A stretch of DNA of 64,000 nucleotides from Carettochelys insculpta (taxonomy: Eukaryota; Chordata; Testudines; Carettochelyidae). Numbering within the stretch: position 1 is the stretch's first letter; the number at the start of each line of letters is the position of its first letter. A model generated the notes under the pieces. It was not told the origin of the DNA. It saw only the letters and a list, made by a program, of their open reading frames with translations, and ran no database searches. Both the position numbers and the translations under genes were made by a program. Below are positions 33,873 to 44,599 of the stretch, piece by piece. The stretch is from the NCBI RefSeq assembly GCF_033958435.1, contig NC_134152.1, forward strand, positions 17,408,001 through 17,472,000. Direction: 5' to 3'.

Positions 33873-35459
33873 TACTTATGAATATTACAACTGCATCAGA
33901 GAAAGAAAAAGCTGTTCTTGTATAACAACAATGGACATACCCAACGTGTCTCTCTATAGTTATGGCCAGATTTTCCAAAGAATTCAACTGCCACCTGAAT
34001 AGGATACCAAGATTTAAAAAAAAACATTCAGCCTCCTAAAGCTTCCATTGCCCTCAGTTGTAGTTGAAAATCGGCCTCTTTATTTAAGTGTCCAAACAGG
34101 AGCAGACTGACTGACATATCCGGATCTTTACTTACCAGAGATGCAGCACAATTTTTTTAGCCAAAATACAAGGTTAAAGTTGAGTCTTTTTCAGGTAAAT
34201 GAGCTCTTGAAGTTAATACTTCAGTGCTTGAAACTGCTGCAGCCAGCTGCAAGATGTGTAACAGTTCTTTTAAATCATCACAGCTGTCAGTTTGAAAATG
34301 CCATGGTGTAAAGTTTACAATCTCTTTCTGCTAGAAAATCAAGCACTAAGGGACTGTCAGCATTCTATTCCATTATCAGACATTTCCTGTAGCATTAGAA
34401 GGATATTAATATCCAAGCTGTTTTGAATTGTATTGCATTGAAATTGCTACACAGATAGTCATCAAAGATGGTGTTTATATTTTATAGAACAGAGTCCAAC
34501 GACTTTTGGTCTAGTGCTTGATTTTAAAATATAAAACTCTCTCAAGTACAGGTGCTTTTCTGCCTTCTAGATTAAAAAGTTACAATATGTCAGATGACAT
34601 GCAATCAGCTGGAAAATGAAATGTAGTCATAGCTTCAGTGTCTGGAAATCACCCAGACATTCAGACTTGAAAACACTCGCAGTAGATATCTGGTAAGTGC
34701 ATTTGTGAACCTTGATAGATGCAGTACTTACTCCTTGTTTTTCATGGTAGCATATCCTGGATATTTCAGATTGCACCATGGTACATCTCAATGCTGCTGT
34801 CATCTAAGTAAAACGATTTATTTATTCTTTTGATGAAACTGGCTTTACCCATAACATTGTTATGTAATTACCAGCCCTGCATAACTATTATGACTGTGCT
34901 TTGTGGGTAATAAACCCCAGCATGTTTACTTTAAGAATGGTTGGTAATATGTAGCATTATTTTATTAAAATCACTGGAATGTTTAATTTCAATGGAACTT
35001 TGTATAAAAGTATACAAGGAGTTACCATGCTAGCCATGCCGCCACAGGTTAAAAAATTTTTTTAAAAAAAGGCATCCATTGTAGGAACAGTAAAGGGCCT
35101 GGAAAAAATAATTCTAGGTGGAAATAACAGCGAACGTTCCATCTGTTCCTTCCACTGTATTGCTATACCTGCACACATGGCCCCAAATCTATGTGGGTGG
35201 ACCTTTTGTGTTCATGTAGACCCTCATGGAACTGGATGGGACAGACAATATGGAAGGGCCTTAGGACTGTGTATCCTCTTGCCCAATCTGATTGGCACAG
35301 ATAAACTGTCATCTCTATGTTGCATTTGCTGATGGGAATGGAGACAAAGATTCTGTGACAAAGACAATTTGTGAATTTTGGTAAAGCTCTCAAGCTTCAT
35401 GAATAAATATAAATTAAATAACTTTGTGATTTTGCCATTCCAGAAATTCACCTAGGCTA
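33873..35459. other. No recognisable gene or repeat
   Basis: About 1.6 kb of AT-rich DNA. Minus-strand short frames at 35163-35451 have no domain. Confidence 0.4.
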
Positions 35460-35690
35460 ATCTATATAGCACCCTAAACTTGAAATTTCTAGTCCATTTT
35501 CAAATAGGCTATTTTGGCAAATATTGAAATAATGCACTATTTTGAAGCATTACTTACTCCTCCAAAATGAGGAGTACAAGGATGTTGAAAAATATTTCAA
35601 AATAATGGGCATGTTTCAAAGACTCAGAGTAGTTTATTTGGTATACCAATTTATCCCAATATAGCTCTGCTTTGTAGACATAGCCCAAGT
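35460..35690. mobile_element. Decayed Harbinger-type MITE
   Basis: Begins GGCTAATCTATATAGCACCC and ends GCTTTGTAGACATAGCCC, with CAAATAGGCTATTTTGGCAAA and AAAATATTTCAAAATAATGG inside. It lies only about 190 bp left of the complete Harbinger element and shares its AAATAGGCTATTT vocabulary. Confidence 0.6.
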
Positions 35691-36249
35691 GAGGATACTT
35701 TACAGTTATAACAATAATAGGATAAAAAGAAACTGGACTGCAACAATAATTGAGTCGCTAGTATATCTTCTGGAGGGACAATGTCAGCCATGTGGGCAGG
35801 CGTCCCTCTAAATGTTGTTTCACTCAGTCCTACTAAAATGAATAGAGTACTATGCCATGGATTTCAATGACATTTTGGCTACGTCTACACTAGGACACAA
35901 CGTCAAAGTAGCCTATTTCGAAGTAAGAACTTCGAAATAGGCTACTTCGACGATTATCGTCTACACGTTCTCCAGGGCTGGCAACTTCGATGTTCAACGT
36001 CAGAGCAGCCCCAGAGAACATCGAAAAGAGCCGCCCCAGAAGGAAGCGCGGAATGTCCACCCACACAAGCCCTCTCTTTTGAAATAAGGGGCCAGGAAAG
36101 CCCACGGACCGCGTCACAGAGCACACTAGCCCTTCCAGGGCAGCTACAAGCCACTCCCTTAAAGGGCCCCTCCCAGACACACTCAGCCTGCACTGCACGA
36201 GCAGCCCTGCATTGGTGATACAAGCCTCGCAGACCTCGAGCCCGCAGAC

Positions 36250-37675
36250 ATGGACGTCCAGCAGCAGCTGGAAGCCCTACAAGCTGCCTCCCATGGAACA
36301 GGTGCCCTTCTAGATGCTGCCCGGGCAGCTGCCCAGCAGCTTCTGGAATGGGAGCCCTCCCCAGGAGCACCAGGAGACATCCCCGACCATCGGGCCCTCC
36401 TCACCCTCCCCCGCCAGGTGCCCTGCCGACTCTGGAGCTACCCCTCCAGCACCGAGTGATGGGAGCACCTGGTTATGGGGGAATAAGATGATGACCAGTT
36501 GCTGTGGAACTTCCGCATGAGCCGGCAGACCTTCATGGAGCTCTGCCAGCGGCTCACCCCTGCACTCAGGCACCACAACACCCAGATGCAGTGCGCCCTC
36601 CCCGTCAAGAAGAGGGTCTCAATAGCTGTCTGGAAGCTGGCCACTCCAGACAGCTACCGCTCCATGGGACAGCAGTTTGGAGTGGGAAAGGCCACAGTCA
36701 GGGCTGTCCTCATGGAGGTAAGGAGGCCTGGGGCTGAACCCCCTGCTGGGGAGGGGGACCTGGGTGAGTGGGGCCTGGGAAAGGGGCTGAGGAGGGGAGC
36801 CTGGGGAGGGGGGCCTGGATGAGGGGGGCCGAGGAGTGGGGCCTGGGTGAGGGGCCTGGGTGAGGGGGGTCACACTGCAAACCCTCACAGGCACCCATGT
36901 TCCCTCCCCACAGGTGATGCGTGCACTCAATGCCCTGCTGCTAAAGAGGGTCATCCAAGTTGGGGACCCGGATGCGTCCGTCGAGGGATTCGCCACCATG
37001 GGATTCCCCAACTGCTTTGGAGCCCTTGATGGGATCCACATCCCCATCCGCGCCCCAGACCACAGTGGTGGCCGCTACGTCAACAGGAAGGGCTACCACT
37101 CTCTGGTCCTGCAGGCCATGGTAGACAGCTGTGGCCGCTTCCAGGACATCTACGTGGGCTGGCCCAGCTCTACTCACGATGCCCACATTTTCCGGAATTT
37201 GGGACTATGCCGCCGACTGCAGGCGGGGACCTACATCCCCCAGAGGGAGATCCCTCTGGGGGATACCACCACCCTACCCCTCTGCCTTGTGGGGGATGTG
37301 GCATACCCCCTCCAGCCCTGGCTTATGCAGCCCTATACAGGCCACCTCTCTGATAGCCAGGAGCGCTACAACGCCCGATTCAACCATGTCCGACAAGCGG
37401 TCGAGTGAGCCTTCGGGCGCCTGAAAGGCCGCTGGCGTTGCCTCCTGACATGCCTAGACCTGGGCCTCCCAAACATCCCCCAGGTTGTGGGGGCCTGCTG
37501 CACACTCCACAACCTGGTGGAAAGCAAGGGGGAGGCCTTTGTGCAGGGCTGGGCATGGGAGGTCGCAAGAGCCTACCCCCAGCCAGCCGCTGCCCCGAGC
37601 CACCAGGATGGGGTCTGGGTCTGGGTCTGGGTCCGGGAGGCCCTAAGGGAGTACTTTGACCAGGGGGATCAGTGA
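36250..37675 (+). pseudogene. Harbinger (PIF/HARBI1-like) DDE transposase, two exons, three stops
   Basis: This gene encoded the nuclease that cuts and re-joins the transposon. Exon 1 is 36250-36717, ending at a consensus GTAAGG donor in phase 0; exon 2 is 36914-37675 after a pyrimidine tract and CAG. The 196-bp intron is G-rich. Joined, about 409 codons, a normal size. Exon 1 has the helix-rich N-terminal region (FRMSRQTFMELCQRL, VSIAVWKLA, QQFGVGKATVRAVL). Exon 2 has the DDE domain: Asp in GALDGIHIPI (37028-37030), Asp in VGDVAYPL (37295-37297), 89 residues on, and Glu in QAVE (37403-37405), 36 residues further, the D-D-35-E layout. Stops: TGA 36457-36459, TAA 36484-36486, TGA 37406-37408, the last just after the catalytic Glu and probably from a CGA Arg codon. 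The ATG at 36250 is the first in frame. Confidence 0.9.
36718..36913 (+). other. Predicted intron of the transposase gene
   Basis: Starts GTAAGG, ends CCCCACAG. The interior is a G-rich imperfect repeat of GGGGCCTGGG(T/G)GAGGG units. Protein similarity resumes exactly at both edges, which is the main support. Confidence 0.8.
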
Positions 37676-37760
37676 GTGACCCCCCGGCCATCCCTGCACC
37701 CCACCCCAGCACCCACCCCTCACCCTCACCAAAAGCACACAGGACACAGGTTTTTGGAAA

Positions 37761-37851
37761 AATAAAATTATCATTATTTTTACAAGAACAAAAATGTTGC
37801 CTCTTTTTGGCATATAAATAATATTAGCAAAAATAAAACAGATTCAATAAA
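37761..37851 (+). terminator. Polyadenylation signals of the transposase gene
   Basis: AATAAA occurs at 37761-37766, 37832-37837 and 37846-37851, within an AT-rich island 85-175 bp after the transposase stop. The surrounding DNA is GC-rich, so this island stands out. I saw no equivalent signal on the minus strand for the converging Myb-like gene. Confidence 0.6.
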
Positions 37852-38042
37852 AATAATAACTATATACCATTGGGGGACATCTTTAAAAACTATTACGGGG
37901 GGGTCAACTATAAATAACTATATACAGGGGTGGGGACAACTATGTACAAGGGGGAGATGTGGGCATGCCACATCGGCCCATCATTCTGGGGCGTGGGTGG
38001 ACAGGCGCGAGCCCTGCCGCATTCGGCTGGCCGGTCCCTCTG

Positions 38043-39491
38043 TCAGCTGGGGTCCCCGGCGAGGCCGGCTGGGGGCCGGGAGCATGGGGAGTATGGCCGA
38101 GGCGGGTCCTCGGCCCCGGGTGGCTCTTGCTCTGAGGAGCTGGTGGGTGGGGCAGCAGGCGGGACATCAGGCGGGACAACAGCAGGTGGGGCAGCGGGGA
38201 GGGCAGCACGGACGACATTGGGGGCAGGAAGATGGGCCACCAGCTCCTCAAATGTATTGGCCACCCGGTTGAATGTGGCCATGAATTCCCGCTAGGCCTC
38301 CTGGTGCCAGGCGGCCTCCCGCTCCTCGAATTGGAGCTTCCGCTCCATGAGGTCCGCCTGGCACCGGAGGGCCTCAGCCACCTCTGGGTCATAGGTGGTG
38401 GTGGTGCAGCGGTGTCCTCGGCGGGGGTGGGCCCATACTGGGGCAGGTGGTGACCCTGGGAGGTGGTGCTCCGGTAGTCTGGGAGGGCTGTCAGGGACCA
38501 CGGATGGTGCGGCTGCAGAAATAGGGGAAAAGGAGGAAGGGAGGCCGTGAGTACCCAGCCTTGACCCATGCGGCCCACACCCCATCCCCCCAAGGGCCTG
38601 TCCCCCCCCGCATCCATCCCCCATTGGTGCGTGCAGTGATCCTGTGGGTGGCCCCCTCCAGTGGTCCACCCCTCTCCCCTCCCACCGGGGCTGGGGCACG
38701 GCACTGTCCATGGGTGGAGGTGCTGCTGGGCACTGATGGCTGTGGCACCGTCCCTGTGCTGTGGATTGCCTGGGCCATGTCAGGCTGGGCTGTTGTGGGA
38801 ATGTGTGGGGCCCCCGGTCAAGTGGTGCCCCCGCCCCATGCTCAGGGGGTCTGTGCCCTGTGGGGTACGTACCTGACAGTGCACTGCCAGGCTCCGGAGA
38901 TCCCCAGGCAGCAGACACCCGGCTGGAGCTGCGGGACAGGACGTCCAGCACCAGCTCCCCCTCCTCACTGGACCAGTCGGTGGCTGGGGTGGAGGGTCCC
39001 GGCTCTAGCCGTGGGGGGGCAGGGCTGGCCTCTGGACCTGACCCTGTCTCCGAGGCCTGCTGGGGCTCGTCAGCTGTGGTGTCAAGGGTGGCTGGGGGGG
39101 AGGAGGTGCCCCAGGGGCCCAGGATAGCCCTGAGCTCCCGGTAATAGGGGCAAGCGGTGCAGGCAGCCCCAGACCAGCTGGCCGAGTCCCAGGCCCAAGC
39201 GTAACCCTGCCGCAACTCCTTGACTTTACTCCTGACATGGTCAGGAGTGCAGGCAGGGTGACCCCAGGCAGCCAGGCCCTCAGCCAGCCGGGCGAACGCC
39301 TCCGCATTCCGCCGCTTGCTCCCCATGACGTGCAGCACCTCCTCCTCCCCACAGAGCCCCAGCAGGTTTCGGAGTTCAGGGTCAGTCCAGGAGGGGCCCT
39401 GCTTCCTACCCCGCCGGCTGGAGGCCTGGGATCCCTGGGATGGCCCGGAGGGGGAGCTCTGGGGGCGCTCGGGTGGCTGGCTGACCACCAT
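38043..39491 (-). pseudogene. Harbinger Myb/SANT-like DNA-binding protein, two exons, one internal stop
   Basis: The partner of the transposase. Starting at the ATG at 39491 (MVVSQPPERP; an in-frame ATG at 39641 is also possible), a basic stretch RRGRKQ leads into a three-helix Myb/SANT-like domain at about residues 34-127: SWTDPELRNLLGL, RNAEAFARLAEGL, HVRSKVKELRQGY and CPYYRELRAILGP. A Pro/Ser-rich acidic region follows. A strong donor (CAG then GTACGT, intron from 38872) and acceptor (TTTCTGCAG, to 38513) mark an intron. After it, LMERKLQFEEREAAWHQEA reads as a helical segment until TAG at 38292-38294; the same frame continues through FMATFNRVANTFEELVAHL to a TGA at 38043-38045, so TAG is a nonsense mutation, probably from CAG or CGG. 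Vertebrate NAIF1 derives from a gene of this kind. Confidence 0.82.
38513..38872 (-). other. Predicted intron of the Myb-like gene (360 bp, frame-preserving)
   Basis: Donor GTACGTACC follows CTGTCAG; acceptor TTTTCCCCTATTTCTGCAG precedes CCGCACC. Both edges fall in phase 1. The length, 360, is divisible by three and the intron has no stop in that frame, so the unspliced sequence reads through as one 449-codon frame. Confidence 0.65.
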
Positions 39492-39909
39492 GATGGTGTC
39501 CCTCTGGCTGTGCAGGGACCTCGTGGCAGGGCTGCTGCGCGCATGCTGCCAGCTTCCTTCTACAGGGTTTCCGGGTCCCTGTGGCTTTAAGAGCCGCTGA
39601 GTGCAGAGATCACAGAGCCCCGCAGTGGCTGGACAAGGCATCTCAACCTCTCAGCTGATTGCCGCCATGGAGGACCCCGCTATTTCAAAGTAGCGGGACG
39701 CGGATCGTCTACACACACCCTACTTCAACGTTGAACGTCAAAGTAGGGCGCTATTCTCATCTTCTGATGGGAATAGCGATTTCGACGTCTCACTGCTTAA
39801 CTTCGATTTGAACGTTGAAATAGCACACGGCGCGTGTAGACGCGACGCATGCTATTTTGACGTTGTGCCGGCTACTTCAAAGTAGCTGGCTAGTGTAGAC
39901 GTAGCCTTT

Positions 39910-40639
39910 ATGTTGTAAGAAGAATAAGCAATTATATTAGAAAGACACAATCTACTAGAGAAAAAAGATGTTTTTTGTGTTACACATGACTTGGCAGAAC
40001 CCAGATTTCATAACTGGTTCAGACAATAGCTCATTTGAGCATTGCTTCTGCTCCCATTGAAGCGAGTCTTTAGTAAGGCAGCTCACTAGACATTTGGAGT
40101 TCGGGGAATGTTTACTTCAACCTTCAATGCTTGATAAGGAACAGAAACTACAACTCTTCTGGGGTGAACGGAGCCTTTTAATAATTAATTTTAAATAAGT
40201 AATGAATTTTAATCAGTGTTTAAATTAATGTAGTATTACATAATTTAAAATAATTTCTGGAGTCCCAGCTCAAGCACATGAACTGATTAAAAACATACTA
40301 CATCGAAATGGTTCACTCAAATTTAAAACAACCTTGTTCCCTTTCCACCCCATAATTATTCTTGGGATTGGAAGCAGCATAGTTATTGCGGGTCAGAGGA
40401 GGCACACCTCCTTTGTCTGTCCATACTAAAAAACTTTCACTTTTGCCTCTCTCCTATTTCTCACTCTCCCATTCCAGTCTTGAGATTCTTCTTCCTTTCC
40501 CCACCCCACCCCACCCCGCCAACACTTCTCTGCCCTTTCCCACAGTAGGCCAGTGGAAAGTACCATAAATTCTTTTGTATCCAGCAACCCAGGACCAGGA
40601 GGCTGCCAAATATGCAAATATTCTGGTTTATCGAGAGTA
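39910..40639. other. No recognisable gene or repeat
   Basis: AT-rich at 40150-40340; a CCCCACC run at 40500-40516. No domain in any frame. Confidence 0.4.
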
Positions 40640-41215
40640 GCTGATTGAGGCACAGACAGGGGTCAGTGCCCCTCCCATAAGAAAGTTCAGCCTCTCCTGC
40701 ACCCCCAGCACCAGCTCCCCCACAAATGCTACCCCTTTACCTTTTGGTGAGCACACTGAGAGCCACTGGTGGGACTTTCACATGGCCACATGGTATGCAG
40801 AGCCACTTGAAGGCTCAGGGATTGGTGTGGGGAGCTGCTGGCGGGCTCAGGGATTGGCATGAGAAGCCGCTTTTGAGCTCAGCAATCACCACATGGTGCA
40901 GGAAGCTGCTAGCAGGACTCAGGAATTGCTGCATAGTGCAGGGGGCCTCTGACCAATAGCCTGCCTGGACGCCAGGGACCTGTGAGCACCCTGGCTGGTG
41001 CTGGGAGGAGCAACCACAGCTCAGCGGGACTCACCTGGCAGCTCTGAGCAGAGAGCTACTAATAAACCCACTCAGCCTGCTTGCACAGCACCTGGAACTG
41101 TGTAAAAAAAAAAAAAAGGAAGCCGCATCATGGCTCAGGGTTTGCCGGTGTTATGCTGATTATCTGAGCACCAGATGATCAAATACCAGACGAACAAGAG
41201 TTTACTGTACTTTGC
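40640..41215. repeat. Degenerate tandem repeat region
   Basis: Between about 40785 and 40950 a unit of roughly 45-60 bp recurs: GAGCCACTTGAAGGCTCAGGG, then GGAGCTGCTGGCGGGCTCAGG, then GAAGCCGCTTTTGAGCTCAGC, then GGAAGCTGCTAGCAGGACTCA. An A run follows at 41103-41116, and the end reads GAACAAGAGTTTACTGTAC. The tail resembles that after the tandem repeat at 8598-8885. Confidence 0.5.
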
Positions 41216-41837
41216 TCTTCACAAGCAATGCTTTTCCAACATACAGAAATCTCTGAATCTAAAAACCGAGGATGCTCTCAGGAGAGCTTTTCTCTTGAGT
41301 TTCCCTCTTGTTTCTGGCTGAGACAGAAATAACATAATAACAGCTTGTACTGCTGGTATTCTGGCCTTTCTGTTAAATTAACCAAATGTCAGTTTAGGTG
41401 CTGTTCATATTTTCATGTCAATACTTATATTACCTGAACTGGTCTGTCCTTCCTACTTAAATCATCTTTTCTGTGATAACAGCAACATCATGGGCAGGTA
41501 AAGAGACACGAAGGTATGTATTTTAAAATTCATTTAAGCATTTACATATGCCCATAAGCACCTGCTGGAATTTTCAGAAGTGCCTAGGTGCCCAGCTCCC
41601 TTACGTACTTTTGCAAATCTCAGTAGGTGCCCACTGGCATATTTAGGTTCCTAAATACTACCACAGGTTAGGCCCAAATACAAAAAGGAGACTGCACTTA
41701 AAACAGTTGGACTGAACTTAGTCCAAGTAATAACTGACATTCTGTCCTTAACTCTTAGGTGCAACCATTTGTATTTGCTACAGTTTTTTCAAGCAAATGT
41801 TAAATATTACCACTCCATCTCCCTCTTGAATTTGCAG
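41216..41837. other. No recognisable gene or repeat
   Basis: Nothing supportable. Confidence 0.4.
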
Positions 41838-42010
41838 GGTTGCCAACTCTCATGGGCTTTACACATATCTCATTTTATCTGGTGATGTTCTGAACCCTAC
41901 AGCTCCTGATTCATGTGATTATGTAAGACTCTCAGTTTTCACTGCAAAACAACCAGAACATTTCTGGTCCCTGTGCTTTTGAAGTAAGTTTTGAAAATGT
42001 GATATCCTAA
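41838..42010 (+). repeat. Old unclassified interspersed repeat
   Basis: The run GGTTGCCAACTCTCATGG, then CATATCTCATTTTATCTGG, CAGCTCCTGATTCATGTGAT and GACTCTCAGTTTTCACT has the look of an old amniote repeat I have met before. I cannot name it with confidence. Confidence 0.35.
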
Positions 42011-42675
42011 AGGCTCAGAAGTTAGATAAAAAGAACCCTAAATTAAATTTTTTAAAAACGTGTTATTTTGTAAGCTGGATATAACTCGTGGGTTTTGAAC
42101 ACCTGATGCAGGCACATGACACCTTCTGAGATCAGTGGATGGACTAAAAAGTATATGCTTCTGCTGAAATGCAGTCACACTGGGAGAGGTCAGGGCAAAA
42201 TAGCAGCTTTTAATGCTGAATTGACTTGTGTTTGGCATTTTACATTCCATTCTGTCATTTGAACATGAAGAAACTGGGCTGCAGTTAGGTTGGTGGGGGG
42301 GTTGGTCTGTTTGTTTAATTGTTGTAATAGGATAGAACTCAAAATAGCACAGGCCGGATTTACTTGTGAATAACATTAAGGGACCTATTCACAGAATTAC
42401 AAGCCATACACAGAGAAAATTGCATAATTTAAGAACCTAATAACTGTAATCACTAGAACAACAAAGGTCACTGTGTCCATCAATACTGTTTCTTCTTTCT
42501 CCTCACTTCCATCCCTCTGCATGAGAAGTATTACTTTATTCATTCCCTCATTAAATCATCTGTTTCCACTCTCAACATTGTTCCCTGTTCCTAACTGTGT
42601 AACTCTCAGTCTACCTTAACCCTATTCCACTGTCTCAGTCCTTAAAATATACTTATGGAGATATACCTCTCTCAG
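42011..42675. other. No recognisable gene or repeat
   Basis: The 112-codon minus-strand frame at 42038-42376 shows no domain. Confidence 0.4.
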
Positions 42676-42850
42676 AGAACTGGAAGGGATCTTTAGAGGT
42701 CATTGAATCCAGTCCCCTACACTCACGGCAGGACCTATCATCATCCCTGACATTTTGTTTGTTTGTTTGTTTGTTTTAATCTCTTTGCCTCAGATCCTGG
42801 AATGGTCTTCTCAAGAATTGAACTCACAGGCTAGTGCTCAAACCTCCTTG
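42676..42850 (-). mobile_element. tRNA-derived SINE with CR1-type tail
   Basis: In minus orientation the tail AAAGATCCCTTCCAGTTCTC is the CR1 3' end and the right part reads GTTTGAGCACTAGCCTGTGAG then TTCAATTCTTGAGAAGACC (B-box-like), a decayed tRNA head lacking its first bases. A (TTTG)n run at 42757-42776 lies between head and tail. Confidence 0.65.
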
Positions 42851-43014
42851 TTTTCACTTTGGTTTTTAATTAGAGGATTTTTTGCATGGCTGGAGTTGTT
42901 GCTTGATATCAACACTGATTTTTTAAAAATTTGCTCTGATAACTTATTGCTTAGTGAGCCATGAAGATTTACCATGACAGAAATATGTCTAATTTTCTTT
43001 TTCTTTCTTTCTTT
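42851..43014. other. Spacer with TTTC-rich end
   Basis: A TTTCTTTC run at 42997-43014 directly precedes the next MITE. Confidence 0.5.
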
Positions 43015-43425
43015 CGCCACGTTTTCACTATAGAGTTTTGTCGACAAACCTCAGGGAGCATCTACACACAAAACGCATTTTGTTGACCAAGTCTCAACAA
43101 AACAGTGCATTTTCCCCAACAGTGTTATCTCTCCCCACGTTGAGGAATAATGCTTCTGTTGACAAAAGTGCAGCATAAACACTCTGGGGTTCTTTTGTCG
43201 ACAAACAGGCCTTCTGGTTCACCGAGACTGCCCTGTTTGCAGAACTTCCAGTCAGTCATGCTGTCATGAGAGGGCTGGACAGTCTGGCTGCTCTCCTGTC
43301 AGCAGAGTGGACTGCTCTTTCCATCTGTTTTTACGCTTAGACTCAATCTGCCGACAGGAGTTTTGCTGGTAGCTCTCTTCAGACAGTGACTTCTGTCAAC
43401 AGATGGCTGTAGTGTAGACCTAACC
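43015..43425. mobile_element. Harbinger-type MITE, GTCGACAAA family
   Basis: Left end CGCCACGTTTTCACTATAGAG; right end on the minus strand GGTTAGGTCTACACTACAGCC. TTTTGTCGACAAAC occurs at 43035 and again at 43195, and GTTGAC/GTCAAC words are spread through both halves. It ends beside a (TC)n run (43426-43442). No coding capacity. Confidence 0.65.
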
Positions 43426-43442
43426 TCTCTCTCTCTCTCTAT

Positions 43443-44074
43443 CTCCCTCTCTCTGTCTGTCATTCCTTCTTTACAGATGAGGTTAGAAAGTGTCACTTGC
43501 ACACATGAATCGAAGCTAGTCTAATCTGAGCAATAGATCTTTCGTCTAATCCTTGGTGAAGGTTGCCATTTCCCCTGTGAACAATCTTTCTAGAAATAGT
43601 TGTCCAAAAACTAGATGGTCTATGAAATTGAAGCCTACTGCTTTGTTTTTCATTACTCTAAAAGCCCATACCTCCTCAAAACAGCTTAACAGAGAATAAT
43701 ATTATGAAAGCACCCATCCATCTTGATTGGTTGATTTGGTGATATTCCAGGATAATATCAGTTTGGGGCATTTCTGCATCTGATGTCAAACCATGGACTT
43801 TTCTGAAGTTTCAGATGGATCTGAGGGGTAAGGCTACTGTTTGGCAGGAACACACTCTGTTTGTTTGTTTTGTTTTTTTTGCAAACCCCCAACTCCAATA
43901 ATAATGACAATGCAATATCTGTTGCTTTTTTTGTTTGAAGCACCACACTATTTCCCTCTTTTAATGTATCTGCACCTGAACATTTTACCTAAGGCTTTAT
44001 GGATTTTCTGAAAAACTCCTCACATATTCTAAATAGTCAACATCAGCTCTTTTATAATAAGCAAAAATCCCCTC
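43443..44074. other. No recognisable gene or repeat
   Basis: Nothing supportable; a TTTGTTTG patch at 43858-43879. Confidence 0.4.
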
Positions 44075-44300
44075 TTTTAAGAACATGAGAATGGTCATAC
44101 TCGGTCAGACCAAAGGTCCATCTCACCCAGTATCATGTCTTCCAAGGGTCGCTAAAGGCAGTGCCTCAAAGGGAATGAACAGAACAGGTAATCATCAAGT
44201 AATCCATGTCCTGTCATCCATTCCCAGCTTCTGACAGAGGCTAGGAACACAATTCCTGCCCATTCTAGTTCTTTGCTCCAAGATTCATTCCCTATTCACT
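44075..44300 (-). mobile_element. CR1 3' fragment
   Basis: Starts TTAAGAACATGAGAATGGTCA, the inverse of the CR1 tail at 5440-5463, then AGACCAAAGGTCCATCTCACC and, further in, ATTCCCAGCTTCTGACAGAGG. Same subfamily as 16452-16640. Confidence 0.8.
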
Positions 44301-44599
44301 GACAGAATATCTTGAATCCTAGGATCTTTTGTGTTTGTTTGCATTGCTCACTGTGTGTGACACATTAATTTAGCATCATTCTACCATTTAGAAACATACA
44401 GGGCTTGTCTACACTTGTCCCAACTTCGAAGGGGGCATGTTAATCAGGGCAATGGGAGATTACTAATGCAGTGCTGTGGTGAATACGCAGTACTTCATTA
44501 GGATAGTTCTCCCCTGCAGCAACTTCAAAGTGTCAAACACTGAAGTGCTGGCATGTGTGTAGCCACGGGTACTTCTACGTGCCTTTACTCCTCAAAATT

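Larger units (their letters stand above)
35877..39906. mobile_element. Structurally complete Harbinger DNA transposon, 4.03 kb
   Basis: The left end GGCTACGTCTACACTAGG and the right end (minus strand GGCTACGTCTACACTAGCC) match for the first 17 bases. Both are flanked by TTT (35874-35876 and 39907-39909), which fits a 3-bp target duplication. Behind the tips lie AT-rich subterminal stretches built of TTCGAAATAGGCTACTTCG-like inverted words. The interior is markedly GC-rich and carries the two genes expected of the family: a DDE transposase on plus and a Myb/SANT-like protein on minus, converging at 37.7-38.0 kb. Both are disabled by point mutations, but nothing is missing structurally. Confidence 0.92.

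Noticed and set aside
36250..39491. Possibility that the transposase and Myb-like genes are domesticated host genes (HARBI1/NAIF1-like pair)
   Set aside because: Both sit between intact TIRs with a target duplication and carry in-frame stops; domesticated copies lose the termini and keep open frames.
38292..39641. 449-codon minus-strand frame as one uninterrupted exon
   Set aside because: Strong splice sites at 38872/38513 and low-complexity translation between them favour an intron; the end at 38292 is a nonsense codon, since related sequence continues in frame.
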